A stretch of DNA of 64,000 bases from Coriaria nepalensis (taxonomy: Eukaryota > Streptophyta > Magnoliopsida > Cucurbitales > Coriariaceae): the NCBI GenBank assembly GCA_027186245.1, contig CP114481.1:20615501-20679500 (forward strand), given 5' to 3'. How positions within the stretch are numbered: the first letter of the stretch is position 1; each line of letters opens with the position of its first letter. Made by a program: the position numbers and the translations under genes. The notes under the pieces are model-generated. The model did no database searches, had not been told where the DNA came from, and was given only the letters and a program-made list of their open reading frames with translations. This document shows positions 34,013 to 46,359 of the stretch, piece after piece.

Positions 34013-37000
34013 TTATTTCAATGAGTCTTTTCAAGACACTAAATCATTTGGAAGCCATTGGAGCGAATACTATTTTCGCATTTCATACATGACCATCGCG
34101 CATAGCTTGCATATGATTTTTTGAAGGCAAGCATGAATTCGTTTAATCTTAGGGCCATCATCTCAGTGACCCTTTGAAAGTCACTAATTCATTTGAACAC
34201 AATTAAAATGAATTCTATTTTCGCACTTCGAACCCGATTTTCGTACATAACTTGCTAATTATCATTTAAGGGCAAGTATGCGTTTGTTTTATTTGAGATT
34301 CATGTCAATGAGTCCTTTCAAGTCACTAATGCATTTGAAAAAAATTCAAATGAATTCTATTTTTGCACTTCAAACACTACTTTCGCGGATCACTTGTTGA
34401 TGATCTTTTTAAGACAAGTATGCATTTCTTTTATATTATATTCATTTCAATGAGTCTTTTCAAGACACTAAATCTTTTGGAAGCCATTGGAGCGAATACT
34501 ATTTTCGCATTTCAAACACGACTTTCGCGCATAGCTTGCATAAGATTTTTTGAAGGCAAGTACGAATTTGTTTTATTTTAGAGTTATCATCTCAATGACT
34601 CTTTGAAAGTCATTAATTCATTTGAAAGCAATTAAAATGACTTCTATTTTCGCACTTCGAACCCAACTTTCGTACATAACTGTCTAATGATCATTTAAGG
34701 GCAAGTATGCCTTTTTTTTATTTGAGATTCATGTCAATGAGTCTTTTCAAGTCACTAATTTATTTGAAAACAATTCAAATGAATTCTATTTTTACAGTTC
34801 AAACACTACTTTCCCGCATAACTTGCTAATGATCTTTTTATGACAAGCATGCATTTCTTTTATCTTATATTCATTTCAATGACTCTTTTCAAGACACTAA
34901 ATCGTTTAGAAGCCATTGGAGCGAATACTATTTTCGCATTTCAAATGCGAGCATCGCGCATAGCTTGCATATGATTTTTTGAAGGCAAGTATGAATTTGT
35001 TTAATCTTAGAGTCATCATCTCAGTGACTCTTTGAAACTCACTAATTCATTTGAACGCAATTAAAATGAATTCTATTTTCGCACTTCGAACCCGACTTTC
35101 GTACATAACTTGCTAATGATCATTTAAGGGCAAGTATGCGTTTGTTTTATTTGAGATTCATGTCAATGAGTCCTTTCAAGTCACTAATGCATTTGAAAAA
35201 AATTCCAATGAATTCTATTTTTGCACTTCAAACACTACTTTCGCGGGTCACTTGTTGATGATCTTTTTAAGAAATGTTTGCATTTGATTTATCTTATATT
35301 TATTTCAATGAGTCTTTTCAAGACCCTAAATCTTTTTGAAGCCATTGGAGCGAATACTATTTTCGCATTTCAAACACGACTTTCGCGCATGGCTTGCATA
35401 TTATTTTTTGAATGCAAGTATGAATTTGTTTTATTTTAGTTTCATTATCTCAATGACTTTTTGAAAGTCATTAATTCGTTTGAAAGCAATTAAAATGAAA
35501 TCTATTTTCGCACTTCGAACCCGACTTTCGTACATAACTTGCTAATGATCATTTAAGGGCAAGTATGCATTTGTTTTATTTGAGATTCATGTCAATGAGT
35601 CTTTTCAAGTCACTAATGCATTTGAAAAAAATTCAAATGAATTCTATTTTTGCACTTCAAAAACTACTTTCGCGGATCACTTGTTGATGATCTTTTTAAG
35701 ACAAGTATGCATTTGTTTTATCTTATATTCATTTCAATGAGTCTTTTCAAGATACTAAATCATTTGCAAGCCATTGGAGCGAATACTATTTTCGCATTTC
35801 AAACACGACTTTCGCGCATAGCTTGCATATGATTTTTTGAAGGCAAGTACGAATTCGTTTAATCTTAGAGTCATCATCTCAGTGACTCTTTGAAAGTCAC
35901 TAATTCATTTGAACGCAATTAAAATGAATTATATTTTCGCACTTCGAACCCGATTTTCGTACATAACTTGCTAATGATCATTTAAGGGCAAGTATGCGTT
36001 TGTTTTATTTGAGATTCATGTCAATGAGTCCTTTCAAGTCACTAATGCATTTGAAAAAAATTCAAATGAATTCTATTTTTGCACTTCAAACACTACTTTC
36101 GCGGATCACTTGTTGATGATCTTTTTGAGACAAGTATGCATTTCTTTTATCTTATATTCATTTCAATGAGTCTTTTCAAGACACTAAATCTTTTGGAAGC
36201 CGTCGGAACAAATACTATTTTCGCATTTCAAACACGACTTTCGCGCATAGCTTGCATATGATTTTTTGAAGGCAAGTACGAATTTGTTTTATTTTAGAGT
36301 CCTCATCTCAATGACTCTTTAAAAGTCATTAATTCATTTGAAAGCAATTAAAATGAATTCTATTTTCGCACTTCGAACCCGACTTTCGTACATAACTTGC
36401 TAATGATCATTTAAGGGCAAGTATGCGTTTGTTTTATTTGAGATTCATGTCAATGAGTCTTTTCAAGTCACTAATTTATTTGAAAACAATTCAAATGAAT
36501 TCTATTTTTACACTTCAGACACTACTTTCCCGCATAACTTGCTAATGATCTTTTTAAGACAAGTATGCATTTCTTTTATCTTATATTTATTTCAATGAGT
36601 CTTTTCAAGACACTAAATCTTTTGGAAGCCGTTGGAACAAATACTATTTTCGCATTTCAAACACGACTTTCGCGCATAGCTTGCATATGAGTTTTTGAAG
36701 GCAAGTATGAATTTGTTTAATCTTAGAGTCATCATCTCAGTGACTCTTCGAAAGTCACTATTTCATTTGAAAGCAATTGAAATGAATTCTATTTTTGCAC
36801 TTCGAACCCGACATTCGTACATAACTTGCTAATGATCATTTAAGGGCAAGTATGCCTTTGTTTTATTTGAGATTCATGTCAATGAGTCTTTTGAAGTCAC
36901 TAATGCATTTGAAAAAAATTCAAATGAATTCTATTTTTGCACTTCAAACACTACTTTCGCGGATCACTTGTTGATGATCTTTTTAAGAAATGTATGCATT

Positions 37001-40000
37001 TGATTTATCTTATATTTATTTCAATGAGTCTTTTCAAGACACTAAATCATTTGGAAGCCATTGGAGCGAATACTATTTTCGCATTACATACATGACCATC
37101 GCGCATAGCTTGCATATGATTTTTTGAAGGCAAGCATGAATTCGTTTAATCTTAGGGCCATCATCTCAGTGACCCTTTGAAAGTCACTAATTCATTTGAA
37201 CACAATTAAAATGAATTCTATTTTCGCACTTCGAACCCGATTTTCGTACATAACTTGCTAATTATCATTTAAGGGCAAGTATGCGTTTGTTTTATTTGAG
37301 ATTCATGTCAATGAGTCCTTTCAAGTCACTAATGCATTTGAAAAAAATTCAAATGAATTCTATTTTTGCACTTCAAACACTACTTTCGCGGATCACTTGT
37401 TGATGATCTTTTTAAGACAAGTATGCATTTCTTTTATATTATATTCATTTCAATGAGTCTTTTAAAGACACTAAATCTTTTGGAAGCCATTGGAGCGAAT
37501 ACTATTTTCGCATTTCAAACACGACTTTCGCGCATAGCTTGCATAAGATTTTTTGAAGGCAAGTACGAATTTGTTTTATTTTAGAGTTATCATCTCAATG
37601 ACTCTTTGAAAGTCATTAATTCATTTGAAAGCAATTAAAATGACTTCTATTTTCGCACTTCGAACCCAACTTTCGTACATAACTGTCTAATGATCATTTA
37701 AGGGCAAGTATGCCTTTTTTTTATTTGAGATTCATGTCAATGAGTCTTTTCAAGTCACTAATTTATTTGAAAACAATTCAAATGAATTCTATTTTTACAC
37801 TTCAAACACTACTTTCCCGCATAACTTGCTAATGATCTTTTTAAGACAACTATGCATTTGTTTTATCTTATATTCATTTCAATGAGTCTTTTCAAGACAC
37901 AAAATCGTTTAGAAGCCATTGGAGCGAATACTATTTTCGCATTTCAAACACGACTTTCGTGCATAGCTTGCCTATGATTTTTTGAAGGCAAGTATGAATT
38001 TGTTTAATCTTAGAGTCATCATCTCAGTGACTCTTTGAAACTCACTAATTCATTTGAACGCAATTAAAATGAATTCTATTTTCGCACTTCGAACCCGACT
38101 TTCGTACATAACTTGCTAATGATCATTTAAAGGCAAGTATGCGTTTGCTTTATTTGAGATTCATGTCAATGAGTATTTTCAAGTCACTAATTTATTTGAA
38201 AACAATTCAAATGAATTCTATTTTTACACTTCAAACACTACTTTCCCGCATAACTTGCTAATGATCTTTTTAAGACAAGTATGCATTTGTTTTATCTTAT
38301 ATTCATTTCAATGAGTCTTTTCAAGACACTAATTCTTTTTGAAGCCATTGGAGCGAATACTATTTTCGCATTTCAAACACGACCATCGCGCATAGCTTGC
38401 ATATGATTTTTTGAAGGCAAGTATGAATTTGTTTAATCTTAGAGTCATCATCTCAACGACTCTTTGAAAGTCACTAATTCATTTGAACACAATTAAAATG
38501 AATTCTATTTTCGCACTTCGAACCCGACTTTCGTACATAACTTGCTAATGATCATTTAAGGGCAAGTATGCGTTTGTTTTATTTGAGATTCATGTCAATG
38601 AGTCTTTTGAAGTCACTAATGCATTTGAAAAAAATTCAAATGAATTCTATTTTTGCACTTCAAACACTACTTTCGCGGATCACTTGTTGATGATCTTTTT
38701 AAGAAATGTATGCATTTGATTTATCTTATATTTATTTCAATGAGTCTTTTCAAGACACTAAATCATTTGGAAGCCATTGGAGCGAATACTATTTTCGCAT
38801 TTCATACATGACCATCGCGCATAGCTTGCATATGATTTTTTGAAGGCAAGCATGAATTCGTTTAATCTTAGGGCCATCATCTCAGTGACCCTTTGAAAGT
38901 CACTAATTCATTTGAACACAATTAAAATGAATTCTATTTTCGCACTCCGAACCCGATTTTCGTACATAACTTGCTAATTATCATTTAAGGGCAAGTATGC
39001 GTTTGTTTTATTTGAGATTCATGTAAATGAGTCCTTTCAAGTCACTAATGCATTTGAAAAAAATTCAAATGAATTCTATTTTTGCACTTCAAACACTACT
39101 TTCGCGGATCACTTGTTGATGATCTTTTTAAGACAAGTATGCATTTCTTTTATATTATATTCATTTCAATGAGTCTTTTCAAGACACTAAATCTTTTGGA
39201 AGCCATTGGAGCGAATACTATTTTCGCATTTCAAACACGACTTTCGCGCATAGCTTGCATAAGATTTTTTGAAGGCAAGTACGAATTTGTTTTATTTTAG
39301 AGTTATCATCTCAATGACTCTTTGAAAGTCATTAATTCATTTGAAAGCAATTAAAATGACTTCTATTTTCGCACTTCGAACCCAACTTTCGTACATAACT
39401 GTCTAATGATCATTTAAGGGCAAGTATGCCTTTTTTTTATTTGAGATTCATGTCAATGAGTCTTTTCAAGTCACTAATTTATTTGAAAACAATTCAAATG
39501 AATTCTATTTTTACACTTCAAACACTACTTTCCCGCATAACTTGCTAATGATCTTTTTAAGACAACTATGCATTTGTTTTATCTTATATTCATTTCAATG
39601 AGTCTTTTCAAGACACAAAATCGTTTAGAAGCCATTGGAGCGAATACTATTTTCGCATTTCAAACACGACTTTCGTGCATAGCTTGCCTATGATTTTTTG
39701 AAGGCAAGTATGAATTTGTTTAATCTTAGAGTCATCATCTCAGTGACTCTTTGAAACTCACTAATTCATTTGAACGCAATTAAGATGAATTCTATTTTCG
39801 CACTTCGAACCCGACTTTCGTACATAACTTGCTAATGATCATTTAAAGGCAAGTATGCGTTTGCTTTATTTGAGATTCATGTCAATGTGTATTTTCAAGT
39901 CACTAATTTATTTGAAAACAATTCAAATGAATTCTATTTTTACACTTCAAACACTACTTTCCCGCATAACTTGCTAATGATCTTTTTAAGACAAGTATGC

Positions 40001-40043
40001 ATTTGTTTTATCTTATATTCATTTCAATGAGTCTTTTCAAGAC
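34013..40043 (+). repeat. Large duplicated block of about 6.0 kb, copy 2
   Basis: Second copy of 26720-32750. It is followed by another 1,716-bp unit and then a shortened 1,287-bp one. Base differences from copy 1 are rare; one is 'ttttaaagacac' for 'ttttcaagacac' near 37460. Confidence 0.8.
34834..35853 (+). repeat. Alpha-like island in the beta block, copy 2
   Basis: Duplicate of 27541-28560, carried along in the 7,293-bp offset duplication. It therefore predates that duplication. Confidence 0.7.
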
Positions 40044-41051
40044 ACTAATTCTTTTTGAAGCCATTGGAGCGAATACTATTTTCGCATTTCAAACACGACC
40101 ATCGCGCATAGCTTGCATATGATTTTTTGAAGGCAAGTATGAATTTGTTTAATCTTAGAGTCATCATCTCAACGACTCTTTGAAAGTCACTAATTCATTT
40201 GAACACAATTAAAATGAATTCTATTTTCGCACTTCGAACCCGACTTTCGTACATAACTTGCTAATGATCATTTAAGGGCAAGTATGCGTTTGTTTTATTT
40301 GAGATTCATGTCAATGAGTCTTTTGAAGTCACTAATGCATTTGAAAAAAATTCAAATGAATTCTATTTTTGCACTTCAAACACTACTTTCGCGGATCACT
40401 TGTTGATGATCTTTTTAAGAAATGTATGCATTTGATTTATCTTATATTTATTTCAATGAGTCTTTTCAAGACACTAAATCATTTGGAAGCCATTGGAGCG
40501 AATACTATTTTCGCATTTCATACATGACCATCGCGCATAGCTTGCATATGATTTTTTGAAGGCAAGCATGAATTCGTTTAATCTTAGGGCCATCATCTCA
40601 GTGACCCTTTGAAAGTCACTAATTCATTTGAACACAATTAAAATGAATTCTATTTTCGCACTCCGAACCCGATTTTCGTACATAACTTGCTAATTATCAT
40701 TTAAGGGCAAGTATGCGTTTGTTTTATTTGAGATTCATGTAAATGAGTCCTTTCAAGTCACTAATGCATTTGAAAAAAATTCAAATGAATTCTATTTTTG
40801 CACTTCAAACACTACTTTCGCGGATCACTTGTTGATGATCTTTTTAAGACAAGTATGCATTTCTTTTATATTATATTCATTTCAATGAGTCTTTTCAAGA
40901 CACTAAATCTTTTGGAAGCCATTGGAGCGAATACTATTTTCGCATTTCAAACACGACTTTCGCGCATAGCTTGCATAAGATTTTTTGAAGGCAAGTACGA
41001 ATTTGTTTTATTTTAGAGTTATCATCTCAATGACTCTTTGAAAGTCATTAA

Positions 41052-42338
41052 TTCATTTGAAAGCAATTAAAATGACTTCTATTTTCGCACTTCGAACCCA
41101 ACTTTCGTACATAACTGTCTAATGATCATTTAAGGGCAAGTATGCCTTTTTTTTATTTGAGATTCATGTCAATGAGTCTTTTCAAGTCACTAATTTATTT
41201 GAAAACAATTCAAATGAATTCTATTTTTACACTTCAAACACTACTTTCCCGCATAACTTGCTAATGATCTTTTTAAGACAACTATGCATTTGTTTTATCT
41301 TATATTCATTTCAATGAGTCTTTTCAAGACACAAAATCGTTTAGAAGCCATTGGAGCGAATACTATTTTCGCATTTCAAACACGACTTTCGTGCATAGCT
41401 TGCCTATGATTTTTTGAAGGCAAGTATGAATTTGTTTAATCTTAGAGTCATCATCTCAGTGACTCTTTGAAACTCACTAATTCATTTGAACGCAATTAAG
41501 ATGAATTCTATTTTCGCACTTCGAACCCGACTTTCGTACATAACTTGCTAATGATCATTTAAAGGCAAGTATGCGTTTGCTTTATTTGAGATTCATGTCA
41601 ATGTGTATTTTCAAGTCACTAATTTATTTGAAAACAATTCAAATGAATTCTATTTTTACACTTCAAACACTACTTTCCCGCATAACTTGCTAATGATCTT
41701 TTTAAGACAAGTATGCATTTGTTTTATCTTATATTCATTTCAATGAGTCTTTTCAAGACACTAATTCTTTTTGAAGCCATTGGAGCGAATACTATTTTCG
41801 CATTTCAAACACGACCATCGCGCATAGCTTGCATATGATTTTTTGAAGGCAAGTATGAATTTGTTTAATCTTAGAGTCATCATCTCAACGACTCTTTGAA
41901 AGTCACTAATTCATTTGAACACAATTAAAATGAATTCTATTTTCGCACTTCGAACCCGACTTTCGTACATAACTTGCTAATGATCATTTAAGGGCAAGTA
42001 TGCGTTTGTTTTATTTGAGATTCATGTCAATGAGTCTTTTGAAGTCACTAATGCATTTGAAAAAAATTCAAATGAATTCTATTTTTGCACTTCAAACACT
42101 ACTTTCGCGGATCACTTGTTGATGATCTTTTTAAGACAAGTATGCATTTCTTTTATATTATATTCATTTCAATGAGTCTTTTCAAGACACTAAATCTTTT
42201 GGAAGCCATTGGAGCGAATACTATTTTCGCATTTCAAACACGACTTTCGCGCATAGCTTGCATAAGATTTTTTGAAGGCAAGTACGAATTTGTTTTATTT
42301 TAGAGTTATCATCTCAATGACTCTTTGAAAGTCATTAA
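41052..42338 (+). repeat. Shortened three-monomer version of the 1,716-bp unit
   Basis: One monomer is missing. Monomer 41910 has an A of the third type ('gtcttttgaagtc') followed by a B/C of the fourth type ('tttatattatattc', 'cataagatttttt'). The fusion point lies between about 42049 and 42137. This is consistent with loss of exactly one monomer by unequal exchange. Confidence 0.75.
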
Positions 42339-45300
42339 TTCATTTGAAAGCAATTAAAATGACTTCTATTTTCGCACTTCGAACCCAACTTTCGTACATA
42401 ACTGTCTAATGATCATTTAAGGGCAAGTATGCCTTTTTTTTATTTGAGATTCATGTCAATGAGTCTTTTCAAGTCACTAATTTATTTGAAAACAATTCAA
42501 ATGAATTCTATTTTTACACTTCAAACACTACTTTCCCGCATAACTTGCTAATGATCTTTTTAAGACAACTATGCATTTGTTTTATCTTACATTCATTTCA
42601 ATGAGTCTTTTCAAGACACAAAATCGTTTAGAAGCCATTGGAGCGAATACTATTTTCGCATTTCAAACACGACTTTCGTGCATAGCTTGCCTATGATTTT
42701 TTGAAGGCAAGTATGAATTTGTTTAATCTTAGAGTCATCATCTCAGTGACTCTTTGAAACTCACTAATTCATTTGAACGCAATTAAGATGAATTCTATTT
42801 TCGCACTTCGAACCCGACTTTCGTACATAACTTGCTAATGATCATTTAAAGGCAAGTATGCGTTTGCTTTATTTGAGATTCATGTCAATGTGTATTTTCA
42901 AGTCACTAATTTATTTGAAAACAATTCAAATGAATTCTATTTTTACACTTCAAACACTACTTTCCCGCATAACTTGCTAATGATCTTTTTAAGACAAGTA
43001 TGCATTTGTTTTATCTTATATTCATTTCAATGAGTCTTTTCAAGACACTAATTCTTTTTGAAGCCATTGGAGCGAATACTATTTTCGCATTTCAAACACG
43101 ACCATCGCGCATAGCTTGCATATGATTTTTTGAAGGCAAGTATGAATTTGTTTAATCTTAGAGTCATCATCTCAACGACTCTTTGAAAGTCACTAATTCA
43201 TTTGAACACAATTAAAATGAATTCTATTTTCGCACTTCGAACCCGACTTTCGTACATAACTTGCTAATGATCATTTAAGGGCAAGTATGCGTTTGTTTTA
43301 TTTGAGATTCATGTCAATGAGTCTTTTGAAGTCACTAATGCATTTGAAAAAAATTCAAATGAATTCTATTTTTGCACTTCAAACACTACTTTCGCGGATC
43401 ACTTGTTGATGATCTTTTTAAGAAATGTATGCATTTGATTTATCTTATATTTATTTCAATGAGTCTTTTCAAGACACTAAATCATGTGGAAGCCATTGGA
43501 GCGAATACTATTTTCGCATTTCATACATGACCATCGCGCATAGCTTGCATATGATTTTTTGAAGGCAAGCATGAATTCGTTTAATCTTAGGGCCATCATC
43601 TCAGTGACCCTTTGAAAGTCACTAATTCATTTGAACACAATTAAAATGAATTCTATTTTCGCACTTCGAACCCGATTTTCGTACATAACTTGCTAATTAT
43701 CATTTAAGGGCAAGTATGCGTTTGTTTTATTTGAGATTCATGTCAATGAGTCCTTTCAAGTCACTAATGCATTTGAAAAAAATTCAAATGAATTCTATTT
43801 TTGCACTTCAAACACTACTTTCGCGGATCACTTGTTGATGATCTTTTTAAGACAAGTATGCATTTCTTTTATCTTATATTCATTTCAATGAGTCTTTTCA
43901 AGACACTAAATCTTTTGGAAGCCATTGGAGCGAATACTATTTTCGCATTTCCAACACGACTTTCGCGCATAGCTTACATATGATTTTTTGAAGGCAAGCA
44001 TGAATTCGTTTAATCTTAGGGCCATCATCTCAGTGACCCTTTGAAAGTCACTAATTCATTTGAACACAATTAAAATGAATTCTATTTTCGCACTTCGAAC
44101 CCGACTTTCGAACATAACTTGCTAATGATCATTTAAGGGCAAGTATGCATTTATTTTATTTGAGATTCATGTCAATGAGTCTTTTCAAGCCACTAATGCA
44201 TTTGAAAAAAATTCCAATGAATTCTATTTTTGCAGTTCAAACACTACTTTCGCGGATCACTTGTTGATGATCTTTTTAAGAAATGTATGCATTTGATTTA
44301 TCTTATATTTATTTCAATGAGTCTTTTCAAGACACTAAATCAATTGGAAGCCATTGAAGCGAATACTATTTTCGCATTTCATACATGACCATCGCGCATA
44401 GCTTGCATATGATTTTTTGAAGGCAAGTATGAATTTGTTTAATCTTAGAGTCATCATCTCAATGACTCTTTGAAAGTCACTAATTCATTTGAACACAATT
44501 AAAATGAATTCTATTTTCGCACTTCGAACCCGACTTTCGTACATAACTTGCTAATGATCATTTAAGGGCAAGTATGCGTTTGTTTTATTTGAGATTCATG
44601 TCAATGAGTCTTTTCAAGCCACTAATGCATTTGAAAAAAATTCAAATGAATTCTATTTTTGCACTTCAAACACTACTTTCGCGGATCACTTGTTGATGAT
44701 CTTTTTAAGAAATGTATGCATTTGATTTATCTTATATTTATTTCAATGAGTCTTTTCAAGACACTAAATCATTTGGAAGCCATTGGAGCGAATACTATTT
44801 TCGCATTTCATACATGACCATCGCGCATAGCTTGCATATGATTTTTTGAAGGCAAGCATGAATTCGTTTAATCTTAGGGCCATCATCTCAGTGACCCTTT
44901 GAAAGTCACTAATTCATTTGAACACAATTAAAATGAATTCTATTTTCGCACTTCGAACCCGATTTTCGTACATAACTTGCTAATTATCATTTAAAGGCAA
45001 GTATGCGTTTGCTTTATTTGAGATTCATGTCAATGAGTATTTTCAAGTCACTAATTTATTTGAAAACAATTCAAATGAATTCTATTTTTACACTTCAAAC
45101 ACTACTTTCCCGCATAACTTGCTAATGATCTTTTTAAGACAAGTATGCATTTGTTTTATCTTATATTCATTTCAATGAGTCTTTTCAAGACACTAATTCT
45201 TTTTGAAGCCATTGGAGCGAATACTATTTTCGCATTTCAAACACGACCATCGCGCATAGCTTGCATATGATTTTTTGAAGGCAAGTATGAATTTGTTTAA

Positions 45301-46359
45301 TCTTACAGTCATCATCTCAGTGACTCTTCGAAAGTCACTATTTCATTTGAAAGCAATTGAAATGAACTCTATTTTCGCACTTCGAACCCGACATTCGTAC
45401 ATAACTTGCTAATGATCATTTAAGGGCAAGTATGCGTTTGTTTTATTTGAGATTCATGTCAATGAGTCTTTTGAAGTCACTAATGCATTTGAAAAAAATT
45501 CAAATGAATTCTATTTTTGCACTTCAAACACTACTTTCGCGGATCACTTGTTGATGATCTTTTTAAGAAATGTATGCATTTGATTTATCTTATATTTATT
45601 TCAATGAGTCTTTTCAAGACACTAAATCATTTGGAAGCCATTGGAGCGAATACTATTTTCGCATTTCATACATGACCATCGCGCATAGCTTGCATATGAT
45701 TTTTTGAAGGCAAGCATGAATTCGTTTAATCTTAGGGCCATCATCTCAGTGACCCTTTGAAAGTCACTAATTCATTTGAACACAATTAAAATGAATTCTA
45801 TTTTCGCACTTCGAACCCGATTTTCGTACATAACTTGCTAATTATCATTTAAGGGCAAGTATGCGTTTGTTTTATTTGAGATTCATGTCAATGAGTCCTT
45901 TCAAGTCACTAATGCATTTGAAAAAAATTCAAATGAATTCTATTTTTGCACTTCAAACACTACTTTCGCGGATCACTTGTTGATGATCTTTTTAAGACAA
46001 GTATGCATTTCTTTTATCTTATATTCATTTCAATGAGTCTTTTCAAGACACTAAATCTTTTGGAAGCCATTGGAGCGAATACTATTTTCGCATTTCAAAC
46101 ACGACTTTCGCGCATAGCTTACGTATGATTTTTTGAAGGCAAGTATGAATTTGTTTAATCATAGAGTCATCATCTCAACGACTCTTTGAAAGTCACTAAT
46201 TCATTTGAACACAATTAAAATGAATTCTATTTTCGCACTTCGAACCCGACTTTCGAACATAACTTGCTAATGATCATTTAAGGGCAAGTATGCATTTATT
46301 TTATTTGAGATTCATGTCAATGAGTCTTTTCAAGCCACTAATGCATTTGAAAAAAATTC

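Larger units (their letters stand above)
25608..44054 (+). repeat. Beta-type block with 1,716-bp higher-order repeat
   Basis: Built on a four-monomer unit. A convenient landmark is the A subunit with 'taactgtctaatgatc', which starts at 25608, 27324, 30327, 32043, 34617, 37620, 39336, 41052 and 42339. Spacings are 1,716, 3,003, 1,716, 2,574, 3,003, 1,716, 1,716 and 1,287 bp, that is 4, 7, 4, 6, 7, 4, 4 and 3 monomers. The next three monomers of the unit carry 'gcgtttgctttatt', 'catacatgacc' and 'tttatattatattc' as marks. No gene is seen. Confidence 0.85.
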
